A program made the position numbers and the translations under genes. From Nannocystis punicea (GTDB lineage Bacteria > Myxococcota_A > Polyangia > Nannocystales > Nannocystaceae), in assembly GCF_026965555.1 (NCBI RefSeq), contig NZ_CP114040.1, positions 10,990,001 through 11,054,000 on the forward strand: 64,000 bases of DNA, read 5' to 3'. Within the stretch, counting starts at the first letter, position 1, and every line of letters begins with the position of its first letter. The notes under the pieces were generated by a model. It was given only the letters and a program-made list of their open reading frames with translations. It searched no databases and was not told where the DNA came from. Of this stretch, positions 51,527-60,611 are shown in pieces.

Positions 51527-51722
51527 GCCTTGGCTCCTCTCGTGAACGCGGGCACCGCTCGCCGATCGGCCGGTGCGCGCGGCCAGCCGGGTAGCACGGG
51601 CGCGCGGAGGCGCGAGGCCGCGAGCGCGCACGCGTCCACATGCGCGCGCAGCCGGCCTCCCGCATCGGCCTCGCGCTCTCGGGCGCGGCCTCCGCCCACC
51701 AGACCGGCGTGACCGCGCCTCG

Positions 51723-51929
51723 GCATGCCCCTTACGACATGTCCCTCAGCTCCCACGTCCGCCGCCGGCTGCTGCGCGCGCTCCGCCTGTCCGTTCGGAC
51801 AGCACGCCGGGCTGAGCCGCAGCCTCGCTTACCTGTCCGTTCGGACATACGAATCCGCCGCCTCGTCGTCGTCGACTCCGCTCGCCGAGCTGAGCCGCAG
51901 CCCCGCCTACCTGCTGTTCGGACATCTCG
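51723..51929. repeat. Array of dispersed palindromes with duplicated flanks
   Basis: Copies at 51723 (GCATGCCCCTTACGACATGTCC), 51786 (CCTGTCCGTTCGGACAGC), 51831 (ACCTGTCCGTTCGGACATACG) and 51910 (CTGCTGTTCGGACATCTCG). The last two share an upstream GCTGAGCCGCAGCC block, so the element and its flank were duplicated together about 78 bases apart. I see no gene in 51527-52061. Confidence 0.8.
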
Positions 51930-52061
51930 ATGCGAGCCACGGCCGGTCCACCGGCAGGCCCGACGCCGAACAGCCGCATCCGCTCTACCCTGCCGTTCGT
52001 CCACCTCGTGGCGCGCTGAGCCGCCGTTCGAGCGGCGGCCGACCACCCCCGGCCGCCGCTC

Positions 52062-54209
52062 TCACCTGTCCGTTCGGACATCTCGGCGTGCCCGCCGTCG
52101 CCGTCCCAGCCCGAGCAGGCCGAGGCCGACCAGCGGCGCGAGCATCCGCTCCCCGTCGGCTGCGCTGGTGCACGCGCACCCGTCCTTCGCCGTGCCGCCC
52201 GGCGCTCCGCCGTCGGTGTCCGCCCCGCCCGGCTCGTCGCCGCTCTCGCCGGGTGCACCGGTGCCCGGCTGCCCGCCCGTCGTCGGCGTGTCGGTCGTCG
52301 CCCCGTCCGTCGTCGCCCCGCCGCTCGTCGGCCCGCTGGTGGGCGCGCTCGTCGAGCCGTCGGTCGTCGCTCCGTCCGAGGTCGTCGCTCCGCCCGTCGT
52401 CGTCGACGTCGCGGCCCCGGTGGTCCCCGGCTCCTCGCCGGTGGTCGACGAGCTGCTGTCCGTATCGCTCGGGTCCGGCACCGGATCGGGCTCGAGATCG
52501 TCGCCGCCGTCGAGCCCGCCGCACGCGAGCAGGCTACAGCACGGATCGATCATGGTCTCGCTGAGCACTTCGGTGAACATGTGCTCGAAGATCGCCGCCA
52601 ACGCCGCCTGCAGCTCGACCTGCGAATCGCCCGCAGGGAAGAAGTCGAGCCCGCCGCCCGAGCCCCAGGCCGCCATCATCGTCAGCTGCTCGACCGCCTC
52701 CGGCGCCGCGGCCAGCTCCCCGAGCCCGACCACGTAGGTCCGCACCCCGTCGACCACCATCTGCTCGAGCGAGGCCTGGACCGCCGCGTCGTCCGAGTCG
52801 TACGGCCCGTCCATGATCAACACGTTGTAAAACTTCGTCTGCGCGTCGCACGTGAACGGCGCGTCGACGGCCATGCAGCTCGCCCTGGCCGCGGCCAGGT
52901 GCCCCTGCACGAGCTCGAGCCCGAGATGGACGAACGCCCCCGAACCGGCGCACGCCCCCGGCTTCTGCGGGTCGACGTCGCACCGCGGCACGTGGCTCTG
53001 CACCGGCGTCGTCGGCCCCGGAAACTCGATCTCGTCGGTCTTGAAGGTCCACGAGATCGGCGGCCCGCCCCACGGCTCGTCGCACCCGGGCGCGTCACAG
53101 GAGGTCTGCGGATCGAGCGCCCAGTCGAGCACGCTGCCGCGACACGGCGCATAGTCGACGAGGAGCTTCTGCTCGGCCGGAGAATCACCGCCGAACACCG
53201 CCGCGCCGACGATCGTCCACAGATCGAGCGGCACGACATCACTCAGCGGCGGCGTCGGGTCGTTCAGCGCGACCGCGATCCCGCCCGTGCGCAGCAGGTC
53301 CCAGCGCGTCTGCCCCATCGCCCCGTGGACGCTGTCGCCCATCACGTTGAGCATCGACGACGAGCCGTCGAGGATGAACATGATCCGTGGCCGCGCCGGG
53401 TCGCAGATCGGCTCCTCGACCTGGTTGATGATCTCCAGGACCAGCACCTTCAGCGCGTCCTTGAACACCTGCGGCTCGACCACCGCCTGACCGGTCCCGC
53501 CGGCGGCGGCGAGCTTGTTCGCCTCCGCCGTCCCCGCCGCGTCACCGACCGACAACACGTAGGTCGGGATCGCTTCGTTAATCCACATGTCCGAAGCGAC
53601 AGGTACCGGATCGGCCGACGGCGGCTGCAGCACCTGAGTGCCCTCCGCGTCGGTCCACACCCCCTGGGTGATCACGATCAGCACCGGCCGGCGCGCGTCC
53701 GGTCCGACCTCCTCCGGATGATCCGCCTTCCCCGCTGCGAACAGCGCCTCCGCCCGCGCCAGCGCCCCCGCAGTCCACGCGCCGATGCCCGTCGGCGCCC
53801 CCGCAAGCGGCGGCGGCACCGTCGCCAGAGCGTCCTTCACCGCCTCACCGTTGCACTGGAAGTACTGCTTGTCGGGGGCCTGCGCGTCGTACCAGGCCAC
53901 GTCGAGCTTCTGCCCGTCGACCAGCCCGCTCGCATCGCCGGCGATCGTCGTGCCCGGCTGATCGACGTCCGGGTCGTGCCCGAAGCGCATCAACGCAAGC
54001 ATGATGTTGCCCTGGATGTAGCCGTTGTTGGTGTCGACGATCGCCTGCACCGCCGCGACCGCCCGCTGCCAGCGCGTCTCGTCGGCGTCGAACATCGCGT
54101 TCATCGCCGTCGAGTAGTCGAGCGCGATCAGGAAGACCGGCTTGACGAAGGTGCACTGGTCCTCCTCGATGCAGATCGGGGCCGCGCGCGACGGTTCGCT
54201 CCCACCCAC
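52062..54209 (-). CDS. Double vWA-domain protein with MYXO-CTERM signal
   Basis: At least 715 residues. Two von Willebrand A-type domains: the first opens FLIALDYSTAM (Asp31 from the GTG used), with an altered metal motif, the second opens FILDGSSSM (Asp281) with a standard DxSxS. A Thr/Ser/Gly-rich linker (about 590-675) leads to a MYXO-CTERM tail: paired Cys (GCACTSA), hydrophobic LAPLVGLGLLGLG and Arg-rich end, the signal for myxosortase processing. The GTG start is a fallback, because the signal peptide lies upstream behind a TAG (see 54210-54284). The last residues RRDVRTDR and the stop are encoded by a dispersed palindrome. Confidence 0.85.
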   Translation of the reverse strand: MGGSEPSRAAPICIEEDQCTFVKPVFLIALDYSTAMNAMFDADETRWQRAVAAVQAIVDTNNGYIQGNIMLALMRFGHDPDVDQPGTTIAGDASGLVDGQKLDVAWYDAQAPDKQYFQCNGEAVKDALATVPPPLAGAPTGIGAWTAGALARAEALFAAGKADHPEEVGPDARRPVLIVITQGVWTDAEGTQVLQPPSADPVPVASDMWINEAIPTYVLSVGDAAGTAEANKLAAAGGTGQAVVEPQVFKDALKVLVLEIINQVEEPICDPARPRIMFILDGSSSMLNVMGDSVHGAMGQTRWDLLRTGGIAVALNDPTPPLSDVVPLDLWTIVGAAVFGGDSPAEQKLLVDYAPCRGSVLDWALDPQTSCDAPGCDEPWGGPPISWTFKTDEIEFPGPTTPVQSHVPRCDVDPQKPGACAGSGAFVHLGLELVQGHLAAARASCMAVDAPFTCDAQTKFYNVLIMDGPYDSDDAAVQASLEQMVVDGVRTYVVGLGELAAAPEAVEQLTMMAAWGSGGGLDFFPAGDSQVELQAALAAIFEHMFTEVLSETMIDPCCSLLACGGLDGGDDLEPDPVPDPSDTDSSSSTTGEEPGTTGAATSTTTGGATTSDGATTDGSTSAPTSGPTSGGATTDGATTDTPTTGGQPGTGAPGESGDEPGGADTDGGAPGGTAKDGCACTSAADGERMLAPLVGLGLLGLGRRRRARRDVRTDR
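52064..52085. repeat. Dispersed palindrome supplying the MYXO-CTERM protein's end
   Basis: CACCTGTCC-GTTC-GGACATCTCG; read on the minus strand it encodes RDVRTDR and the TGA. Confidence 0.7.
53584..53607. repeat. Dispersed palindrome translated between the vWA domains
   Basis: The core ACATGTCCGAAGCGACAGGT is translated on the minus strand as PVASDMW, at about residues 203-209. Confidence 0.6.
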
Positions 54210-54284
54210 CAGCGCCAGCCCGACGCCGGCGAGGATCCCGAGTTGCAGGCCGAGGCGCTTCCACGATCGCTAGGGTCCGCTCAT
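54210..54284 (-). other. Signal-peptide coding segment with an in-frame TAG at codon 5
   Basis: Upstream and in frame with the double-vWA gene lies ATG AGC GGA CCC TAG (54284 to 54270) followed by codons for RSWKRLGLQLGILAGVGLAL, a typical signal peptide that continues into the gene. AGGTGG precedes the ATG at normal spacing. Either a nonsense mutation or a sequence error interrupts the gene, or an unusual start downstream is used. Confidence 0.7.
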
Positions 54285-54554
54285 GCCCCGCCACCTGGCC
54301 GCCGTTCGCCGCCCGCGTCAATTCCACCGGCGCTGCCGCGCCCTCGTCGCACCGCTACAGATCTAGCGAACAATCCCCGCATCCCGGCCGATCGCCGGAC
54401 GCATCCCGTTCCGTCGTCGCCACCACTGGCACGATCCGCACACCACTCGCCGCTTCAAGAATCTGACATCACGCGCTCGCAACCTCGACCCGATCGGTCG
54501 ACGCCGTGTTTCACCGCGACCTCGTGCGACAGCTGTCGCCGGTCGCAAGCCCGC

Positions 54555-54872
54555 TCACGAAGCGTTCTGCTCGACCGCGGCCCGTAGCGCCGAGACCGAC
54601 GCGGTGCGCAGGTACACCACCTTGGTGTCGTCGGTGACGAGCTCTTTGATCTGATCGCGGAGCGCGTGAGAGACCATGCCGACCATCACCACGACGAGCG
54701 CGATCTTGCCGGCCCCGTGGCGCACGCCCGGGGGGATCCGCTGCTCGAAATGCCGCAGGGTGCAACCGAAGCGCTGCGCGACCTCGCGATAGCGGCTCGA
54801 CATCCCACCGTGTCCACCCACGACCACGACCGTCGACTCGCTCGCCTCTTTTTTCTCCTGTTTGGTAGCCAT
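54555..54872 (-). CDS. DUF2325 protein
   Basis: 105-residue cytoplasmic protein. After a charged start (MATKQEKKEASES) comes a DUF2325-type Rossmann-like core: VVVVGGHGGMSSRYREVAQRFGCTLRHFEQR and ALVVVMVGMVSHALRDQIKEL. Function of the family is not established; members occur beside diverse stress and regulatory genes. The 270 bp downstream hold nothing I recognise except the start region of the vWA gene. Confidence 0.82.
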   Translation of the reverse strand: MATKQEKKEASESTVVVVGGHGGMSSRYREVAQRFGCTLRHFEQRIPPGVRHGAGKIALVVVMVGMVSHALRDQIKELVTDDTKVVYLRTASVSALRAAVEQNAS

Positions 54873-55024
54873 GCCCCTGGTTGTGCAACGCCCGGGCCAA
54901 CCTCGATCTCGCTCGTAAGCAGTCCAGAACCCCCCTGCGCCCTATTCCCAACTTTCTTCGTTTGCCAAAATGGCACGCACCCCGCGGGCTCGGTGCCACC
55001 GCGGATGGTCTACCCTGCGACTGC

Positions 55025-56215
55025 ATGCGTCTCCGCTCGTGCGCCGCGCTCCTCGCCCTCGCCCTCGCTTCCTGCGATGGCGGCTACAAGCCTCCGCCGC
55101 GCCCGCCCACGCAGGGTCCGCCGACCCCGCAGCCCCAGCCTCCGCCGCGCCCCCAGCCGCAGCAGCCGGCGCCTCCACCAGCGGACCCGGCCGTCGCCAT
55201 CTCCGCGCACGGCGAGCACAGCTGTATCCGCCGCAAGTCGGGCGCGGTCGCGTGTTGGGGCAAGAACAGCGACGGTCAGCTCGGCGACGGCGGCCGGGCC
55301 GACCTCCCGCGGGCCGCGCTCGTACCTGGTCTTTCGGGCATGTCTGAAGTGTCAGCCGGGGGCAACTTCACGTGCGCGCGCAAGTCGAGCGGGCAGGTGC
55401 TGTGTTGGGGCAACAACGAGGACGGCCAGCTCGGCGACGGCGCCGGCGCGCGCCCGGGCGCCCGCAGCACCAGCCCGGTGGCCGTGGCCGGCCTCGCCGA
55501 CGCCGTCGAGATCGTCGCCGGCGGCGCGCACGCCTGCGCCCGTCGCAAGGCCGGCGGCGCGGTCTGCTGGGGCCTCGGCGAGAACGGCCAGCTCGGCGCC
55601 CAGGCCGACCGCTCGGCCCGACCCGTGACTGTCCCTTCGACCAGCCGCGCCGTCCAGCTCGCCGCCGGCGACGCCCACACCTGCGCCCGCACCGACGCCG
55701 GCACCGTGCTCTGCTGGGGCCGCAACACCGAGGGCCAGCTCGGCGACAACCTCCACGCCGGCCGCTCGACCCCCAAGCCCGTCCAGGGCCTCGCCGACGC
55801 CGTGGACCTCGTCGCCGGCGCCAAACACACCTGCGCCCGCCGCAAGACCGGCGGCGTGGTCTGCTGGGGTCACAACCAGGACGGCCAGCTCGGCGACGGC
55901 ACCACCGGCACCTTCGCCCAGCGCAGCCCTGTCGCCGTCGCCGGCCTCACCGGCCCGCTCGAGCTCGCCGCCGGCGGCGCGCACACCTGCGCCAAAGTAC
56001 AGGGTGATAAGGTCATGTGCTGGGGAGCAGGTCGCGACGGACAGGTCGACGGCGGCGCCGCCTCGCGCCCGCGGCCCGCTCCGGTGCCCGGCCTCACCGG
56101 CGCCGTCGACCTCGCCCTCGGCGCCGCCCACTCGTGCGCCCTGCAGTCGACCGGCAACATCACCTGCTGGGGCAGCGACGAGCACCGCGCCCTCGGCCCG
56201 CGCCGCCTGCCGTGA
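55025..56215 (+). CDS. RCC1-repeat lipoprotein
   Basis: 396 residues with lipobox LASC (Cys17) and a Pro/Gln-rich linker to about 57. About seven RCC1-type repeats follow, each with the pattern H(T/S)CARxxxGxVxCWGxNxxGQLG, predicting a complete seven-bladed propeller with a conserved Cys pair in each blade. In myxobacteria such proteins are secreted or surface bound, with unknown ligands. Two dispersed palindromes are translated (55324 encoding PGLSGMS; a weaker one near 55627). Confidence 0.92.
   Translation: MRLRSCAALLALALASCDGGYKPPPRPPTQGPPTPQPQPPPRPQPQQPAPPPADPAVAISAHGEHSCIRRKSGAVACWGKNSDGQLGDGGRADLPRAALVPGLSGMSEVSAGGNFTCARKSSGQVLCWGNNEDGQLGDGAGARPGARSTSPVAVAGLADAVEIVAGGAHACARRKAGGAVCWGLGENGQLGAQADRSARPVTVPSTSRAVQLAAGDAHTCARTDAGTVLCWGRNTEGQLGDNLHAGRSTPKPVQGLADAVDLVAGAKHTCARRKTGGVVCWGHNQDGQLGDGTTGTFAQRSPVAVAGLTGPLELAAGGAHTCAKVQGDKVMCWGAGRDGQVDGGAASRPRPAPVPGLTGAVDLALGAAHSCALQSTGNITCWGSDEHRALGPRRLP
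55324..55344. repeat. Dispersed palindrome translated in the RCC1 protein
   Basis: ACCTGGTC-TTTC-GGGCATGTC, encoding PGLSGMS between two propeller blades. Confidence 0.55.
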
Positions 56216-56226
56216 GCCGGCGCGTC

Positions 56227-56316
56227 CACATGACCCTCAGGACACGTCCTCGAATCAGACCATGCATTGCGGTGTGCGCCCGGGCCTCCGCATGCCCATC
56301 AGGACATGTCCTTATA
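56227..56316. repeat. Dispersed palindromes after the RCC1 gene
   Basis: CACATGACCCTCAGGACACG at 56227 and GCATGCCCATCAGGACATGTCC at 56290, the latter followed by TTATAAACAGCAGGC, in the 170-bp gap between convergent genes. Confidence 0.65.
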
Positions 56317-56386
56317 AACAGCAGGCATGACATCCCGAGCCCGCCTCACGGCGGCGCCCGTCCCAGGGACCTCGAGCCGACCGGGG

Positions 56387-57835
56387 TCAGCCGATCACGC
56401 CCGCCGACCTGACCGTGAACTCGCGCTGGTTGCGGAACACCACGTCGTACACCGGCAGCCCCTTCGCCAGCACCGACAGCGTCGCTGCTTGCTGGATCTC
56501 CGCCAGGCGGCGGATGTCCTTGCGGAGGATCCCGTACTCCGCCTCGCCGAGCGGCAGCAGCTCCGGGTGGGTCGTGAAGTAGCGCGCCACCTGCTCGCGC
56601 GTGAAGTCGGCGACCTGCGGGTGGTTGACGAAGATCTGCACGCCCGCGGTGCCGCACGCCGGCGAGATCAGCGGCACGCGGGTGAACGCCCACACGCCCT
56701 GCTCGAGGCGGACGTTGACGACCGCGCCCTCCTCGTGGCCGCCGCCGAGCATCACCAGGTCGAGCTCGACCATGCCGTTCCAGCGCATCGAGAACAGCGC
56801 GCGCAGGAACGCCTCCACCAGCGGGCGGCGGATCAGGTAGCGCTCGGGGTGCTGCAGCATCAGGCGCAGGTGGCCGCAGCCGATGTTGCCGGGCGTGATC
56901 ACGTGCTCCAGCACCAGCGGCCGGAGCGCCTCGGGCGGGCTGTTGAGGAACGCGCGCCACTCCTTCGGCCCCGAGCTGGTCGGCGGCAACCTGTCCGAAA
57001 GCGCAGGGTCGGCCCGCATCGCCCCGATCAGGTTGTTGCCGGCGGTGGTGTCGGAGTGGATGTAGAAGTGGCCGAACGTCTCGACGTAGCCCTCGAGCAG
57101 CGCGGCGATCCGCTCGAGCGGCACCGGCTGGCCGGTCACGCGCTCCACGGCCGCCAGCGCCAGCAGGAACTCGCCGGCGTCGCCGCCCGGGGTGCCGACC
57201 ACCGCGTGGTCGTCGCGGCCGTCGACGCACGACGTCTTGCTGTGCAGCATCAGCGCCGCCATCTTGACCCACCGGACCCGCTGGGCGTCGCCGATGTGGG
57301 CCTCGATCTGCGCCTGCGTCAGCGGCCGCCCTTCGGCCGTCTCGACCTCGATCGGGGCCGGCGGCGGCCCGGCGATCCGGCGCAGGACCGCCTCGTCGCG
57401 CATGGTCGCGAACCCGAACTTGCGCCACGCCGAGATCCCGCCGTCCATCACCGCGACGTACTCCATGCCGAGGCACTCGAGCGCCTGCGCGGCCTGAGCC
57501 GCCCTGGGCCCGCCGTTGCGCGACACCAGCACCACCGGCGTGCCGGCGGCCCAGCGCTCCGCGGCCTCGTGGATCCGCGCCAGCGGCAGCCACACGCTGC
57601 CGGGCACGTAGCCGAGCGGCCCGGTCAGCTCCTCCGCCTCGCGCACGTCGACCAGCTGGACCGCGCGGCCCTGGCGGCCGACGAACTCGACCGGCAACAG
57701 CGGCGTGCCGTCGGGCGCCGTCCACAGCTGCCCGAGCCAGTTGAGCTTGACCAGCCGCTCGTGGATCGGCAGCGTCAGCAGCTCGGCCGAGGTGACCTCC
57801 TTCGGGTCTGTCCGTTTCAACCTGTCCCTCCACAC
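56387..57835 (-). CDS. Inactive rhodanese-like domain fused to a carbonic-anhydrase-like Cys/His domain
   Basis: 482 residues from GTG. A rhodanese fold spans about 20-145 (VQLVDVREAEELTG, GYVPGSVWLPLA), but the active-site loop reads VSRNGGPR where active enzymes have Cys, so sulfur transfer is unlikely. The rest (about 175-482) holds CVDGRDDHAVVGTPGGDAGEF, FGHFYIHSDTT and HVITPGNIGCGHLRLM, spacing that recalls the Cys/Asp/His-x-x-Cys metal site of beta-carbonic anhydrases. I do not recognise the full domain. The N-terminal MWRDRLKRTDP is encoded by dispersed palindromes, so the start is uncertain. Confidence 0.75.
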   Translation of the reverse strand: MWRDRLKRTDPKEVTSAELLTLPIHERLVKLNWLGQLWTAPDGTPLLPVEFVGRQGRAVQLVDVREAEELTGPLGYVPGSVWLPLARIHEAAERWAAGTPVVLVSRNGGPRAAQAAQALECLGMEYVAVMDGGISAWRKFGFATMRDEAVLRRIAGPPPAPIEVETAEGRPLTQAQIEAHIGDAQRVRWVKMAALMLHSKTSCVDGRDDHAVVGTPGGDAGEFLLALAAVERVTGQPVPLERIAALLEGYVETFGHFYIHSDTTAGNNLIGAMRADPALSDRLPPTSSGPKEWRAFLNSPPEALRPLVLEHVITPGNIGCGHLRLMLQHPERYLIRRPLVEAFLRALFSMRWNGMVELDLVMLGGGHEEGAVVNVRLEQGVWAFTRVPLISPACGTAGVQIFVNHPQVADFTREQVARYFTTHPELLPLGEAEYGILRKDIRRLAEIQQAATLSVLAKGLPVYDVVFRNQREFTVRSAGVIG

Positions 57836-57866
57836 ATGCTCATAGGTTCATGTCTCAAGGCGCAGG
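57806..57866. repeat. Dispersed palindromes between rhodanese-like and permease genes
   Basis: GTCTGTCCGTTTCAACCTGTCC (57806-57827) covers the rhodanese-like start, and TTCATGTCTCAAGGCGCAGG (57847-57866) contains the permease stop codon. Confidence 0.65.
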
Positions 57867-59204
57867 CGAAGCGGGTCGCCGGCGCAGCGCCAGGAAATAA
57901 TACGGCAACGGCAGCAGCAGACAGCCGGCCGTGAGGGCGACGATCGTCGCGCCCGAGCCGGCGATCATCAGGGCGACCACGGCCAGGCCGACGGTCGCGG
58001 TCCACGGGGCGCGGCGGCGCTGCTGCGGCGAGAAGCGGTCGGGTTCGCGCCGCAGCAGCACCAGCTCGGCCGCGCAGGCCACCCCGATGGCGACCAGCGC
58101 GGTGGCGGTCGAGAGCAGGGCGATGAAGTTGTAGATCTCGAGGGTCGTGCCGCTGAAGTAGAGCCCGACCAGCGCGCCCGACAGCACCGCGGTGAGCACC
58201 AGCGCGCGGGTCGGCGTGCCGAAGCGCGGGTGCAGCCGCGCCAGCGCGCGCGGGCCCAGGCCGTCGCGCGCGGTCGCGTGGGCCATGCGGCTGGTCACCA
58301 GCACCCAGCCGTTCAAGATCCCCGCCACCGACACCAGCGCGCCGATGGTCACCAGCGTCGCGGCAGTGGGGCCGAAGTGATAGGCCGCGACGTCGGCGAG
58401 CGGGCTGGCGCTCTTCGCCAGCAGCTCGGCGGGGACGGCCAGGCCGAGCGAGCCGAGGACCAGCAGGTAGATCGCGCTGGTCATGAGGAAGCCGATGTAG
58501 ACCGACTTCCGGATCGTGCGACCGGCCCCGACGATCTCCTCGGCCGGCACCGTGACCGACTCCATGCCGACGAACAGCCACGACACCAGCGACACCGCCG
58601 GCAGCAGCGAGCCCCAGCCCCTGGGCGCGAACGGCTCGAGGTTCGCCGTCGACGCCAGCGGCCACAGCGCCACGCTGAGCACCACCAGCGGCGCGAGCTT
58701 GCAGATCACGGTGATCACCTGGACCGCCCCGCCGGCGCGCACCCCGAGCGCGTTCGTCAGGGTCAGCGCCCACAGCAGCGCCTGGCTGACGACGAAGGCC
58801 GTCCACGGGTCGCCCGCGGCCGGCCACAGCACCGCGAGGTAGCCGACGAAGGCAGTGAGGAACGCCGCGTTGCCGATCACCGCGCACAGCCAGTACAGGA
58901 ACCCGACCTCGAGCCCGACCAGGTCGCCGAAGGCCCGCCGCGCGAACGCCTGCAGACCGCCCGACACCGGGTAGGCGCCGCCGAGGTCGGCGAACACCGC
59001 GGTGAGGCACAGGTAGCCGGCCGCGTTGATCGCCCACGCGACCAGCCCCAGCGGGCCCGCGGTGTCGGCCAGGCTCGACGGGATCACGTAGATCCCCGAG
59101 CCGATCATGTTGCCGACCACGAGCGCGGTGGTGGCCACCAGCCCGAGGCCGCGGAACATCCCCGACGGAGGGTTCGTCGGCGCCGCCGCGTCCGCCACCG
59201 TCAC
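57855..59204 (-). CDS. APC-family amino-acid permease
   Basis: 449 residues with about 12 membrane spans. The opening GLVATTALVVGNMIGSGIYVIPSSLA is the signature of the amino-acid/polyamine/organocation superfamily; VSGGLQAFARRAFG and ESVTVPAEEIVG also fit. Likely a proton-coupled amino-acid or polyamine exchanger; the substrate is not evident. The GTG start overlaps the PATAN gene's TGA by four bases, so the two genes are coupled. The stop lies in a dispersed palindrome. Confidence 0.92.
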   Translation of the reverse strand: MTVADAAAPTNPPSGMFRGLGLVATTALVVGNMIGSGIYVIPSSLADTAGPLGLVAWAINAAGYLCLTAVFADLGGAYPVSGGLQAFARRAFGDLVGLEVGFLYWLCAVIGNAAFLTAFVGYLAVLWPAAGDPWTAFVVSQALLWALTLTNALGVRAGGAVQVITVICKLAPLVVLSVALWPLASTANLEPFAPRGWGSLLPAVSLVSWLFVGMESVTVPAEEIVGAGRTIRKSVYIGFLMTSAIYLLVLGSLGLAVPAELLAKSASPLADVAAYHFGPTAATLVTIGALVSVAGILNGWVLVTSRMAHATARDGLGPRALARLHPRFGTPTRALVLTAVLSGALVGLYFSGTTLEIYNFIALLSTATALVAIGVACAAELVLLRREPDRFSPQQRRRAPWTATVGLAVVALMIAGSGATIVALTAGCLLLPLPYYFLALRRRPASPAP

Positions 59205-60457
59205 CCGATCGGCCGCAGCCGGCTCATCAGCGGCTCGACCTGCTTGCTCAGGCTCTGGTCCTTCGAGCGGCGCACCAGGCTGCCGGCGGTGAACAGGGCG
59301 AAGCTGACGTAGTCGTACAGCAGCTCCTTGAGCTGGCGCTCGATGTTGGCGCCGGCGAACAGGGCCCTGGCGTTGTCGACCACGCGCTGGGCCTCGAACG
59401 CGCCCTTCTCGGCCGGGCCGGCGCGCGAGAACAGCTGCTCGTAGGTCGGGTCGACGAAGCTGGCCAGGTTGTTGCGCAGGATCGTGCCCTTGCCGCCGGA
59501 GTCGGCCTCCTGGTGGATCTGCTGCAGCACCGAGTTGGCGGTCTCGACCACCTCGAGCGGCCCGCCGCGCATGCGCGGCTTCTGCATCGTCACGTGCTTC
59601 GACTGGATCAGCTGGAACAGCTGCTTGGTGGTCTGGAACTCGCCGAGGCCGAGCACGCGGCCGAGCTCGATCACGCTGAGCACGCCGTCGATCGTGTCGT
59701 AGATCGCGCGGAACTCCTTGGGCGCGTCGGTGCGGCCCTCGGCGCGCTCGGGCACGTAGTCGCCGCTGGGGACCCGCTGCCGGAAGTAGCGCATCTCGTC
59801 CATGCGCGTGACGCCGTCCATCAGCAGGTTGTTGAGGTTGAGCGAGTGGTGGAACGGGACCGCCTCGTCGTCGAAGCCGTCGAGGAAGCAGAACATCCCG
59901 TCGCTGACCTGCATCGACGCCAGGACGATCTCCTCGGCCTGCTTGCCGAGGTACTGATAGACCTGCGAGTGGTTCGAGATCCCGAGCTCGACCGCCATGT
60001 CGCCGAAGCGCAGGCCGCTCTCCTTCTGCTTGTCGAGCGTGTGGCGCAGCTGGAACTCGTCGATCGCGCCGAAGCGGTACATGATCTTGCCGAACCGCTC
60101 CTCGTCGACGTCGCTGGTGGCGCACACCGCGTTGCCCGAGTCGATGAAGATGCTGCGCACGTGCTCGCCGTCGCGGACGGTCAGCTCGCCGCGCCAGTTG
60201 GCCTGGGCGATCAGCGCGATGACGTCGCACATCGTGCCCGGGTGCGTGATCTCGCCGGCCAGGCGGACGATCGCGCCGTCCTCCTCGTCGCGCCGGCCGT
60301 CCTGGCCGGTGAAGCGCATGAACACCACGTGGTTCGGCGTCGGCATCAGCCGGTACGCGCCCGCGCGGGCGCGCATCTGCGTGCCCGCGTGCTCGCCGTG
60401 CGGCTGCGCCACGCCTCGCTCATCGATGAAGACCAGGTCGTCTTGCGGCTTGCGCAT
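59201..60457 (-). CDS. PATAN/DUF4388 domain protein
   Basis: 418 residues. An N-terminal PATAN (DUF4388) domain (about 60-215) is recognised from LAGEITHPGTMCDVIALIAQANWRGELTV, SIFIDSGNAVCATS and RFGKIMYRFGAIDEFQLRHTLDKQ, a fold common in myxobacterial and Deinococcus signalling. A helical C-terminal half follows (about 230-418) ending SLSKQVEPLMSRLRPIG. No export signal. It is the upstream partner of the permease in a two-gene unit, suggesting regulation of transport. Confidence 0.87.
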   Translation of the reverse strand: MRKPQDDLVFIDERGVAQPHGEHAGTQMRARAGAYRLMPTPNHVVFMRFTGQDGRRDEEDGAIVRLAGEITHPGTMCDVIALIAQANWRGELTVRDGEHVRSIFIDSGNAVCATSDVDEERFGKIMYRFGAIDEFQLRHTLDKQKESGLRFGDMAVELGISNHSQVYQYLGKQAEEIVLASMQVSDGMFCFLDGFDDEAVPFHHSLNLNNLLMDGVTRMDEMRYFRQRVPSGDYVPERAEGRTDAPKEFRAIYDTIDGVLSVIELGRVLGLGEFQTTKQLFQLIQSKHVTMQKPRMRGGPLEVVETANSVLQQIHQEADSGGKGTILRNNLASFVDPTYEQLFSRAGPAEKGAFEAQRVVDNARALFAGANIERQLKELLYDYVSFALFTAGSLVRRSKDQSLSKQVEPLMSRLRPIG

Positions 60458-60611
60458 GCGCTGCGCGGACCTGCGTCCGCGTTCTCCGCCTGCTTGGTAT
60501 CACCCGCTCGATCTGCCCGCAAGCGGCCGCGAGCCCTCTGCAACCCGTTGCAACCGGCGCCGCGACCCATGGAGACAGCGTTCCACGCGCCGTCGTCGGC
60601 ACACGCACGCC

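Noticed and set aside
53584..53607. Frameshift in the double-vWA gene at an in-gene palindrome
   Set aside because: The palindrome keeps the frame and both vWA domains read through normally.
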